Shown here piece by piece: positions 16,925-24,085 of a stretch of DNA of 64,000 nt. Under the pieces are notes generated by a model. It was not told the DNA's origin. It saw only the letters and a list, made by a program, of their open reading frames with translations, and ran no database searches. The stretch lies in assembly GCF_900454495.1 (NCBI RefSeq), contig NZ_UGSI01000001.1, forward strand, positions 1,116,001 through 1,180,000. The letters run 5' to 3'. The position numbers were made by a program, and so were the translations under genes. This DNA is from Paenibacillus macerans. Lineage in GTDB: Bacteria; Bacillota; Bacilli; Paenibacillales; Paenibacillaceae. Within the stretch, counting starts at the first letter, position 1. Every line of letters begins with the position of its first letter.

Positions 16925-17130
16925 AAATAGCGGCACTTTATGTACTTATTATCCGGGGCCAGGCATGTTCCCGCTCATTAGCGCCATTTATTGTTCTTAT
17001 TTTCCTATAAATGGCCCAGCACACGGGTAAACCCCATATAGTTCAAGAAAATAGCGACATAAATTACCGCTATTTCTCTCAAATTGACCGGTATCGCTGA
17101 AATAACGACATTTTATGTGCTTATTTTTTG
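16925..17130. repeat. Dispersed intergenic repeat, copy 1
   Basis: About 206 bp, homologous along its length to 49855-50057. It is built from spaced units such as ATAGCGGCACTTTATGTACTTATT, TTAGCGCCATTTATTGTTCTTATTTT and ATAACGACATTTTATGTGCTTATTTT, with an inverted unit in between (AGCGACATAAATTACCGCTATTT). Shared blocks include AGCATGTTC-like, AATGGCCCAG and TATCGC.G.AATAACGAC. It has no coding frame and no transposase. It fills most of the 16839-17365 gap. Confidence 0.75.
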
Positions 17131-17171
17131 GCTGGAGTTTCCCGGGCAGAAAAAAAGGCTGCTCCCGTCTC

Positions 17172-17260
17172 CAACTCAACTCAACTCAACCCACCCCAGC
17201 CTAACTAACTAACTCAACTCAACTCGTCCAACCTAACCAAATTTAACTCAACTCAACCTA
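17172..17260. repeat. AACTC/CTAAC low-complexity tract
   Basis: A run of degenerate pentamers and tetramers (AACTCAACTCAACTCAACCC, then CTAACTAACTAACTC, then AACTCAACTCAACC). It lies in the gap before the aldo/keto reductase terminator region and has no evident coding role. Confidence 0.85.
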
Positions 17261-17315
17261 TCACCGTGCCTTGCATGAGGATTAACTTTAACCATTTAAC
17301 CCGTTTTGCGGCACG

Positions 17316-17345
17316 ATAACGCGCGCCTTTCTCGGCGCGCGTTAT
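17316..17345. terminator. GC-rich hairpin downstream of the aldo/keto reductase gene
   Basis: Perfect 12-bp stem ATAACGCGCGCC (17316-17327) and GGCGCGCGTTAT (17334-17345) with a 6-base loop. It lies just past the stop codon of the minus-strand gene. There is no proper T-run on that strand, so termination or mRNA end protection are both possible. Confidence 0.6.
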
Positions 17346-17365
17346 GTCCCGTGCAACGCCAGCCG

Positions 17366-18268
17366 TTACCGGTGTTGCGCATACACGTTCGCTTTGCTCG
17401 CCTGGCGGATCAGCTGGACTTCCTCGGCGGACAAAGCCGGAACGTTGGCGGCTGCGATATTTTGGAGCAGCTGCTCCCTGGAGCTGGCCCCGGGAATTGC
17501 AACGGCCACCGCCGGGTGGGCAAGGGAATACCGGATGGCCAGCTGCGTCAGGCTGCGCCCCTCAGTCTCCAGCTCCCGGAGCTGTCGGCGCAGCGAGATC
17601 AGCTCCTCCAACTCATAATCGAGAATGCCTTTGTTGGGCTCTCTTCCGGCGGCGAGCGCGCCGCTGGCCAGCGGGCCGCGGGCAATGGCGCTGATTCCTT
17701 TTTCCTGGAGCAAAGGAAGCACGGTTTCTTCAGCCCGCCGGTCTACGATGCTGTATTGATTCATGACGCTGACGATGGAAGAGCGGGCGGCGTATTCCCG
17801 GATCACGTTGGGGCGAATCGAGGAAATGCCATACTCCCGAATGACGCCTTCGCGCTTTAACTGCTCGAACGCTTCGATCGTCTCATCGATCGGGTCTTCC
17901 ATGGTTCCTCCGTGAAGCTGATACAAATCGATATAATCCGTGCCGAGCCTGCGCAAGCTTTCTTTGACGGCCGAGAGGATATAGGTTTTGGAAGGGTCCC
18001 ACACCCAGCCGTCCTGACCGGGAATTCTCCGGTTGCCTGCTTTTGTGGCCACCACGACCCGATCCCGCCGTCCCCGAATCGCCTTGCCGACGATCTCTTC
18101 GTTGCGCCCGCTATCGTATAAATCGGCGGTGTCCAGGAAGTTGACGCCAAGATCCAGCGCCTCATGGATCAGCGAGACGGCTTTCGCTTCGTCCGTCCCC
18201 AAAGTCATGCAACCCAGTCCGATTTCGCCGACGAGCAAATCGGATGCGCCTAAGCGATTCATTTTCAT
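17366..18268 (-). CDS. Aldo/keto reductase
   Basis: A 300-residue NADPH-dependent aldo/keto reductase with the family's barrel fold and catalytic tetrad Asp46, Tyr51, Lys76 and His119. Typical landmarks are FLDTADLYDSG, VVVATKAG, DYIDLYQLHG and a C-terminal VAIPGASS that belongs to the cofactor 2'-phosphate pocket. The start is set at the ATG at 18268, because AAGGAG lies 9 bases upstream; the ATG three codons earlier abuts that ribosome site. The closest functional class is the general oxidoreductase or YqkF-like group; the substrate is unknown. It is a single gene, with terminator-like structures on both sides. Confidence 0.88.
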   Translation of the reverse strand: MKMNRLGASDLLVGEIGLGCMTLGTDEAKAVSLIHEALDLGVNFLDTADLYDSGRNEEIVGKAIRGRRDRVVVATKAGNRRIPGQDGWVWDPSKTYILSAVKESLRRLGTDYIDLYQLHGGTMEDPIDETIEAFEQLKREGVIREYGISSIRPNVIREYAARSSIVSVMNQYSIVDRRAEETVLPLLQEKGISAIARGPLASGALAAGREPNKGILDYELEELISLRRQLRELETEGRSLTQLAIRYSLAHPAVAVAIPGASSREQLLQNIAAANVPALSAEEVQLIRQASKANVYAQHR

Positions 18269-18355
18269 ATGATCCATCTCCTTATATCTGCATATGTAAA
18301 ATATAATCTTCGTCTATCATATCATTTCAAACCTTTTTCGGCGCAAATATGCGGC

Positions 18356-18392
18356 GGAAAAAAGAAAACCAACGGTCCGAAAGATCGTTGGT
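18356..18392 (-). terminator. Terminator of tetR-yitT
   Basis: Read on the minus strand, ACCAACGATC pairs with GACCGTTGGT (18392 to 18368, one G-T pair) and is followed by TTTTCTTTTTT. It lies just past the yitT stop codon. Confidence 0.85.
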
Positions 18393-18412
18393 CAAACATC
18401 AAGCAACGTAGG

Positions 18413-19273
18413 CTAGTGGATATCGCGTTTTTTGAAGTTGCCTCCGCGCACTTCGGATACGTCGGATACGACGACAAACGCGCTGTGATCGATGTCCTTG
18501 ATGATGGAGAGTAGCTTGGTTTCTTCCATGCGGTTAATGACGCAGTTCAGGATTTGGGTTTCCTCCTTCGAGTACCCGCCCCGGCCCGGGGTGAAGGTAA
18601 CGCTTCGGCCGAGACGGGATTGAATCGCTTCCCCGAGCTCTTCCGATTTGCTGCTGATCACCTTGACGGACTTTGATTTCTCCAAACCAACTTGAATGAT
18701 ATCGATGACATTTTTGGCGATGTAATAGGTTAATGCCGAGTAGAGGGCGTTTTCCAGGCCGTAAATAAAGCCCGCGCCCGTAAAAATAAACGCGTTGATG
18801 ACCAGGATAATGTCGCCGACGGAGAACGGGATTTTGCGGGAGAGCAGTACGGCGAGCACTTCCGATCCATCCATGGCGCCTCCGCTGCGGAGCACGATCC
18901 CGATTCCGACGCCGATCAGCAGCCCCCCAGCCAAGACGACAAGCAAAGGATCTTTAGGTCCCAATATCGGTTTGATGTGATGCATCAGCACGGTGGAAAC
19001 CGACAAGGCCACGATGCCGATACTGCTCATAATCGCGAACGTTTTTCCGACCTGCTTGTAACCGAGGTACACGAACGGAATATTTAAAACAAACAGCAGA
19101 ATGCCGAGGGAAATGCCGAACAGGTCGGAGCCCATGATGCTTAAGCCGGTAACGCCGCCGTCAATGACATCGTTGGGGATCAGCACGGCTTCCAGGCCGT
19201 ATCCGGTAATCACTGCCCCGATGATGATCATGATCACCCTGCGAATCCATTCAAGTGTTTTATTTTTTTTCAT
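18413..19273 (-). CDS. YitT family membrane protein (DUF161/DUF2179)
   Basis: A 286-residue integral membrane protein of the YitT family. About five to six hydrophobic segments fill the first 200 residues, with family stretches GYGLEAVLIPNDVIDGGVTG and RSGGAMDGSEVLA. A cytoplasmic DUF2179 domain follows (GRSVTFTPGRGGYSKEETQIL and ISDVSEV-like end). Function in the family is not settled; transport has been proposed. The start is the ATG at 19273 with a TAAGGAGC site; the longer frame runs into the upstream gene. It overlaps the end of the TetR regulator by 14 bp, so the two are cotranscribed. Confidence 0.88.
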   Translation of the reverse strand: MKKNKTLEWIRRVIMIIIGAVITGYGLEAVLIPNDVIDGGVTGLSIMGSDLFGISLGILLFVLNIPFVYLGYKQVGKTFAIMSSIGIVALSVSTVLMHHIKPILGPKDPLLVVLAGGLLIGVGIGIVLRSGGAMDGSEVLAVLLSRKIPFSVGDIILVINAFIFTGAGFIYGLENALYSALTYYIAKNVIDIIQVGLEKSKSVKVISSKSEELGEAIQSRLGRSVTFTPGRGGYSKEETQILNCVINRMEETKLLSIIKDIDHSAFVVVSDVSEVRGGNFKKRDIH

Positions 19274-20165
19274 AAGTTTGCTCCTTACGTTGTTGGGATT
19301 GTTCCAAATAAATTTTTGCGATAAAAAAAAGCCGCCGGGCTTCCAATTCCAGCCCCGTACGTTCAAAAGCTTCTTTCAACGCTTTAAGCGCAATCAGGAT
19401 TAATGTGCAATTGATGACTTTCTGCGCGATCAAGCCGTGCAGCCCGTCGATCAGTTCGATGGAGCTGACGGGCGTATTTCCCGCCGCAGCCTTTTGTTTT
19501 AATGCATCGATTAGTTCCAGGACAAAACCTTTTTCTATATGCACCCCGCTTCCTTTTTGGTCAAGTTGAAGGAGCGGGTCCATCGCAAAGATGTTTTCCC
19601 GGGAATCCAGCATGACTTTGATGATCGCCTCGATGTAACGCAGCAGTTTGGGAATGACTTCATGCCAATCGGGACTTGTCCGAAACAAGCTTTCCCACGT
19701 TAGCGAAACTTGCTGGACCATTCCGAAATACAGCATGGCTGCGTCAAAGGAATACGGCTTGATCTCGGCCCCGTATATATCAACCAGTCTGGAGGACAGC
19801 CATTTTATTTGTTTGCCGATCAGCGCCGATATTTCAAGCTCTCCGCTATGATACTCCGACCATAACATTTCGAGGATGGGCCTTTTCTCCGGCAAAGACA
19901 TCGGGACGGCCAATTGGTCGGCCAGCAGCGCCAGCTCGGAAGGGTATTCGCAGGCTTCCAGCTCCCTGCGGATCACCATGTCATCCTGATGGCTTTGCTC
20001 GAGTATCGCCACGATCACATCGCTTTTCGAGTTAAAATATTTGTAAAATGTGCCCTTTGCGACTTGCGAGGTTTCGAGAATCATCTGAATGGAAGTATGG
20101 GGAATTCCATGCTCCTTGAACAGTTCAAGCGCCGTGTCCATTATTAAATGCTTGCGGTCCCTCAT
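19260..20165 (-). CDS. TetR family transcriptional regulator
   Basis: A 301-residue regulator, longer than the usual 190-220. The N-terminal TetR helix-turn-helix is clear (DTALELFKEHGIPHTSIQMIL followed by VAKGTFYKYFNSKSDVI). The rest is helical and should bind a ligand; an extra segment of about 100 residues at the C-terminus is unusual. The start is the ATG at 20165 behind TAAGGAGC. The gene overlaps the start of yitT, so YitT is its likely target, and it may also act on the divergent bioB side. A pair of GACATRCCGT direct repeats at 20287 and 20318 is a candidate operator. Confidence 0.85.
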   Translation of the reverse strand: MRDRKHLIMDTALELFKEHGIPHTSIQMILETSQVAKGTFYKYFNSKSDVIVAILEQSHQDDMVIRRELEACEYPSELALLADQLAVPMSLPEKRPILEMLWSEYHSGELEISALIGKQIKWLSSRLVDIYGAEIKPYSFDAAMLYFGMVQQVSLTWESLFRTSPDWHEVIPKLLRYIEAIIKVMLDSRENIFAMDPLLQLDQKGSGVHIEKGFVLELIDALKQKAAAGNTPVSSIELIDGLHGLIAQKVINCTLILIALKALKEAFERTGLELEARRLFFIAKIYLEQSQQRKEQTYEKK

Positions 20166-20196
20166 GGAAACGCTCCTTAGATGTTTTAATGTATTT

Positions 20197-20225
20197 ATTA
20201 TATCATCATTAATGGGGTTAACCAA
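20197..20225 (-). promoter_or_regulatory. Sigma-A-type promoter of tetR-yitT
   Basis: On the minus strand, TTGGTT (20225-20220), a 17-base spacer and TATAAT (20202-20197). The ATG is 32 bases further on. Spacing and -10 are consensus. Confidence 0.75.
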
Positions 20226-20286
20226 ACCTCTAAAATTTAAAATGAACTTCATGTACAATTTAAAGTCGTGATTATCAATAAAAATT

Positions 20287-20327
20287 GACATGCCGTTTTT
20301 GATATTGAATTAAAATAGACATACCGT
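20287..20327. promoter_or_regulatory. Direct repeat GACATRCCGT, candidate operator
   Basis: GACATGCCGT (20287-20296) and GACATACCGT (20318-20327) are 31 bp apart, close to three helical turns, in the gap between the divergent tetR-yitT and bioB. The binding protein is not known; the adjacent TetR regulator is the obvious candidate. Confidence 0.4.
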
Positions 20328-20392
20328 ATAGTTTTGAGGGCGTAGAGGATTCTTTGCGCAACCGCGTTCCTTTGTTAAAATTTACTGGACAT

Positions 20393-20427
20393 ATTGTTAA
20401 CCAGTGTAGTAATTTTAGGTTGACAAT
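20393..20427. promoter_or_regulatory. BirA operator of bioB
   Basis: ATTGTTAACC (20393-20402), a 15-base spacer, and GGTTGACAAT (20418-20427). The arms and spacing fit the Gram-positive BirA box, at which biotinyl-AMP-loaded BirA represses biotin genes. It starts just past a weak promoter (TTGCGC 20354, TAAAAT 20376) and ends 40 bp before the bioB start. Confidence 0.85.
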
Positions 20428-20467
20428 TAGGCGGTAATACTCAATTTTGAAGGGACGGGATCACTTG

Positions 20468-21457
20468 ATGAAAACGGTTGGGCCGTGGGATATTTACGTT
20501 GCAAAGGCGCTCCAAGGAAATTGCCTCACGATGGAAGAGGGGCTGAATGTGCTTCAGGCGGAGGATGATGGGCTGCTCCCTCTGATGGAAGCGGCTTTTC
20601 AAATCCGAAAACATTATTTCGGCAAAAAAGTGAAGTTGAACATGATCATTAACGCCAAAAGCGGGCTTTGCCCGGAGGACTGCGGCTACTGCTCGCAATC
20701 GCTCGTCTCGGCGGCCCCGGTGGACAAATACACGTTGCTGGATAAAGAGAGCCTGCTCGCCGGCGCGCGCGAAGCGATGCGGCGCAAAGCCGGAACCTAC
20801 TGCATCGTGGCGTCCGGCAGAGGGCCGACGGACAAGGAGCTGGAGCAGGTCGCGGAGGCAGTGAAAGAAATCCGGGAGACGATGCCGCTCAAAGTATGCG
20901 CTTGCCTCGGCCTGCTGAAAGCGGATCAGGCCCGGCGTTTGTCGGAAGCGGGGGTTCACCGCTATAACCATAATTTGAATACAAGCAAGGCGAATTATCC
21001 TTCCATCACGAGCACGCACACCTATGACCAGCGCGTTGAAACGGTGGAAACCGCCAAAGCTAGCGGTTTGTCGCCTTGCTCCGGCGTAATCGTCGGGATG
21101 GGGGAGACGGACCGGGAAATCGTGGAGATGGCGTTTGCGCTGCGCGAACTGGATGCCGATTCGATTCCGGTCAATTTTCTGAACGCCATCCCGGGAACGC
21201 CGCTCGAGCGCGCCGGGCGGACGCCGGCTCTTAAGGCGTTGAAAACGCTGGCCCTGTTCCGCTTCATTTGTCCGTCCAAAGAAATCCGCGTGGCCGGGGG
21301 CCGCGAAACGAGCCTCCGCTCGCTTCAGCCATTGTCCCTGTACGCGGCCAATTCGCTGTTCGTCGGCGACTACTTGACGACCGAAGGGCAGGACGTTACC
21401 CAGGATCACCGAATGATTGAGGATCTGGGCTTTGAGATTGAACTCACTGCGATTTAG
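20468..21457 (+). CDS. bioB: Biotin synthase
   Basis: BioB is a radical-SAM enzyme that inserts sulfur into dethiobiotin to make biotin. The radical-SAM cluster ligands are Cys68, Cys72 and Cys75 in LCPEDCGYC; YNHNLNTSKANY and the later CSGVIVGMGET are also characteristic. The start is placed at the ATG at 20468 with AAGGGA 12 bases upstream (329 residues); TTG codons at 20465 and 20447 are alternatives. No other biotin synthesis gene is beside it, so it stands alone here, controlled by the BirA box upstream. The sequence gives no sign of damage. Confidence 0.96.
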   Translation: MKTVGPWDIYVAKALQGNCLTMEEGLNVLQAEDDGLLPLMEAAFQIRKHYFGKKVKLNMIINAKSGLCPEDCGYCSQSLVSAAPVDKYTLLDKESLLAGAREAMRRKAGTYCIVASGRGPTDKELEQVAEAVKEIRETMPLKVCACLGLLKADQARRLSEAGVHRYNHNLNTSKANYPSITSTHTYDQRVETVETAKASGLSPCSGVIVGMGETDREIVEMAFALRELDADSIPVNFLNAIPGTPLERAGRTPALKALKTLALFRFICPSKEIRVAGGRETSLRSLQPLSLYAANSLFVGDYLTTEGQDVTQDHRMIEDLGFEIELTAI

Positions 21458-21536
21458 CGCTTTGGAGGATGGCGCGGCTGCCCGTTTTCCATTAAACTGA
21501 ATATGGAAAACGAAACCAACAAACGTGGTGATAAGC

Positions 21537-22229
21537 TTGTTTAACATTATGCTGATCGAAGACGACCGGTCTCTTTTTCAGGAAATCAAAGAACGGCTGG
21601 AGCAATGGTCCTACGGGGTGCACGGGGTCAGGGACTTCGGAGACGTGCTGCGGGAGTTTACGGCGATTTGTCCCGATCTGGTCGTCATCGACATTCAGTT
21701 GCCGAAATATGACGGGTTCCATTGGTGCCGGATGATCCGGGCTCATTCCAACGTACCGATCATTTTTCTGTCCTCGCGCGATCATCCGACCGATATGGTG
21801 ATGTCCATGCAGCTGGGGGCGGACGATTTTATTCAGAAGCCGTTTCATTTCGAGGTGCTGATCGCCAAAATCCAGGCGACGCTGCGGCGCGTGTACGACT
21901 ACAATACGGACCGGGTGGAACTGCGGACATGGCGCGGGGCCGCGGTGGAGTACGTGCGGAATACGATCCGGAACGGGCAGGGGACAATCGAACTGACGAA
22001 AAACGAAATGCTGATTTTAAAAATGCTGATTGAACGCAAAAACCGGATCGTCAGCCGGGAAGAGCTGATCCGGAGCTTGTGGGACAACGAGCATTTCGTC
22101 AGCGACAACACCTTGACGGTCAACGTGAACCGGCTGCGCAAGAAGCTGGAAGAAATCGGGCTGGGCGCTTATATCGAAACCAAGGTGGGACAAGGGTATA
22201 TAGCCACGGAAGAGGCGGCGCCCCAATGA
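21537..22229 (+). CDS. bceR: Response regulator of a Bce-type peptide resistance module
   Basis: A 230-residue OmpR/PhoB-type regulator with receiver domain (Asp9-Asp10, phospho-acceptor Asp52 in LVVIDIQLPKYDG, Lys in FIQKPFHFE) and a C-terminal winged helix ending in YIETKVGQGYIA. The TTG at 21537 is preferred because it yields MFNIMLIEDD, matching BceR-type N-termini, with GGTGAT just upstream; a GTG at 21525 is the alternative. The ATG of the kinase gene overlaps its stop. Together with the kinase and the BceAB-type ABC transporter that follow, it should respond to cell-wall-active peptides such as bacitracin and raise transporter expression. Confidence 0.92.
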   Translation: MFNIMLIEDDRSLFQEIKERLEQWSYGVHGVRDFGDVLREFTAICPDLVVIDIQLPKYDGFHWCRMIRAHSNVPIIFLSSRDHPTDMVMSMQLGADDFIQKPFHFEVLIAKIQATLRRVYDYNTDRVELRTWRGAAVEYVRNTIRNGQGTIELTKNEMLILKMLIERKNRIVSREELIRSLWDNEHFVSDNTLTVNVNRLRKKLEEIGLGAYIETKVGQGYIATEEAAPQ

Positions 22230-23230
22230 TCCGGAAATTTCTGCGAGAACGGCTAAGTTGGATTTTGCTGATTGCCGGTTTGCAGCTGCAGCTGCTGTTT
22301 GTCGCCTTCATCGACAGCGAGATTCCATTTCTGCCGATCCTTTATATCGTCTTTTTGTCGCTGCTTGTGTTTGCCGTTTTTCTCTTTATGCGCTACTCGA
22401 AAGAAACGAGGTTTTACCAGACCCTTGCGGCCTGGGACGATACGTACGACCTGTCCGCGATCGCCCGTCCCGACAGCCCGTTTGAAACGATTGCGATGGA
22501 CATGCTCTGCGAACAGACGGACAAGTACCGGAAGGAAGCTTCGGCGCATCTGGCCTGGCTGGAAGAGGAAAAGGACGAGCTGATGTCCTGGATTCATGAA
22601 GTCAAAACGCCGCTCACCGCCATGCAGCTTATGATCGATCGGCTGGAGGAAAGAACGCTGAAGTCGCAGCTGAGGTACGAGTGGCTGCGCATTCATCTGC
22701 TGCTGGATCGCCAGCTGCATCAGAAGCGGATCGCTTTTATCGAAAATGACCGGTATATTGAGCGGACGGCGCTGGAGCCGATCGTGCACAAAGAGATTAA
22801 GGATTTGCAAGCCTGGTGCCTGCAAAAAGGCATCGGTTTTGATGTGTCGCTAACGGCCAAAGAAGTGCTGACGGACGGCAAGTGGCTCGGCTTCATCCTT
22901 CGGCAGCTGTTGAGCAATGCCGTAAAATACAGCCAGGCTTCCGATATCATCGTTGAAAGCGGGGCGCTGGAAGGCCGGACCTGGCTGCGTATTCGGGATT
23001 TCGGCCGGGGGATCGATCCGAAGGATATGCCGCGCATCTTCGAGAAGGGCTTTACATCAACGGCGGCGCATCAGGACAATGCGGCTACGGGAATGGGACT
23101 ATATTTGGCGAAAAAGGTCGCGGATTCGCTGTCCATACGCATTGAAGTCGAATCGAGCCCGGGCGAGGGGAGCGTTTTTACGCTGTATTTTCCGCAAAGC
23201 AACGATTTTGTAAGCACGCTGGGCATGTGA
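22226..23230 (+). CDS. bceS: Intramembrane-sensing histidine kinase, BceS type
   Basis: A 334-residue sensor kinase with two closely spaced membrane helices (about residues 11-28 and 36-55) and almost no outside loop, the hallmark of intramembrane-sensing kinases that read the flux state of their partner ABC transporter. Phospho-acceptor His124 lies in MSWIHEVKTPLTA; the ATPase domain has QLLSNAVKYSQ and a GMGLYLAKKVAD G-box. The start is the ATG overlapping the bceR stop (ATGA). The last codons run into an 11-bp inverted repeat that may be both terminator and operator for bceA. Confidence 0.93.
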   Translation: MIRKFLRERLSWILLIAGLQLQLLFVAFIDSEIPFLPILYIVFLSLLVFAVFLFMRYSKETRFYQTLAAWDDTYDLSAIARPDSPFETIAMDMLCEQTDKYRKEASAHLAWLEEEKDELMSWIHEVKTPLTAMQLMIDRLEERTLKSQLRYEWLRIHLLLDRQLHQKRIAFIENDRYIERTALEPIVHKEIKDLQAWCLQKGIGFDVSLTAKEVLTDGKWLGFILRQLLSNAVKYSQASDIIVESGALEGRTWLRIRDFGRGIDPKDMPRIFEKGFTSTAAHQDNAATGMGLYLAKKVADSLSIRIEVESSPGEGSVFTLYFPQSNDFVSTLGM

Positions 23231-23247
23231 CAACATTGTCACATGCC
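23222..23247. promoter_or_regulatory. Palindrome at the bceS-bceA junction, possible BceR site or terminator
   Basis: GGCATGTGACA (23222-23232), ACAT, TGTCACATGCC (23237-23247) is a perfect 11-bp inverted repeat overlapping the bceS stop codon and followed by TTTGTGTTTTG. Its inner TGTGACA-N4-TGTCACA has the 7-4-7 form expected of BceR-like operators and lies about 83 bp ahead of bceA. The T-rich tail would also allow transcription termination or attenuation. Confidence 0.55.
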
Positions 23248-23329
23248 TTTGTGTTTTGTTCGGTCAACCGCAGGACAGGGCGGGAGGCGATTGGTTAAGA
23301 TAGAGGCAGAACCAAAGGAGTGATGGAAA

Positions 23330-24085
23330 GTGGCGATATTGGAAGCCAGCAAAATTCATAAAAGCTATGGCAACAAATTCAATAAACAGGAGGTGCTGAA
23401 GGGGATCGACCTCAGCGTGGAAAAAGGCGAATTCGTCAGCATTATGGGGGCGTCCGGCTCCGGCAAAACGACTTTGCTGAACGTGCTCTCGTCCATCGAC
23501 AAGGTCAGCCTCGGCAGCATCAAAATCGAAGGCAAGGAATTTACCGGCATGAAGGAAAAGGAGCTGGCCGAGTTCCGAAAGTCTCATTTGGGGTTTATTT
23601 TTCAGGAATACAATTTGCTGGATACGCTGACGGTCAAAGAAAATGTGCTGCTGCCTTTGTCGATCAAAAAAGTGTCCCGGAAAGACGCGGATCATAAATT
23701 CCGGACGATCGCCTCTGAGCTGGGCATTTACGAGTTAAAGGACAAATACCCCAACGAAATCTCCGGGGGACAAAAGCAGCGGACAAGCGCGGCACGGGCG
23801 TTTATCCATGATCCAAGCATCATTTTTGCCGATGAGCCGACCGGTGCGCTCGATTCGAAGTCGGCCTCCGATTTGCTGGGCAAGCTCAGCGAACTCAACC
23901 GGAAAATCGAAGCTACGATCATTATGGTCACCCACGATCCGGTGGCGGCCAGCTACTGCAGCCGGGTCGTCTTTATCAAGGACGGTCAGATTTACTCGCA
24001 ACTGGTCAAGGGAGAAGAATCCAGGCAGGCGTTTTTTAACGACATCATCAAAGCGCAAGGCGTATTGGGCGGTGTCCAGGGATGA
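23330..24085 (+). CDS. bceA: ABC transporter ATPase, BceA type
   Basis: A 251-residue ATP-binding subunit of a peptide-resistance ABC transporter. Walker A is GASGSGKTT, the signature ISGGQKQRTSAARA and Walker B IIFADEPTGALD, followed by the switch His in VTHDP. The signature has Thr in place of the usual Val after QKQR. The start is GTG at 23330, 7 bases past AAAGGAG with TGATGGAAA between. Four bp are shared with the permease gene. In Bacillus, BceAB protects against bacitracin by freeing the lipid II cycle intermediates from the drug and also acts as the sensor for BceS. Confidence 0.95.
   Translation: MAILEASKIHKSYGNKFNKQEVLKGIDLSVEKGEFVSIMGASGSGKTTLLNVLSSIDKVSLGSIKIEGKEFTGMKEKELAEFRKSHLGFIFQEYNLLDTLTVKENVLLPLSIKKVSRKDADHKFRTIASELGIYELKDKYPNEISGGQKQRTSAARAFIHDPSIIFADEPTGALDSKSASDLLGKLSELNRKIEATIIMVTHDPVAASYCSRVVFIKDGQIYSQLVKGEESRQAFFNDIIKAQGVLGGVQG

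Noticed and set aside
22079..22225. N-terminal extension of the BceS-type kinase
   Set aside because: It overlaps bceR in another frame; the ATG overlapping the bceR stop yields the canonical N-terminus with two membrane helices.
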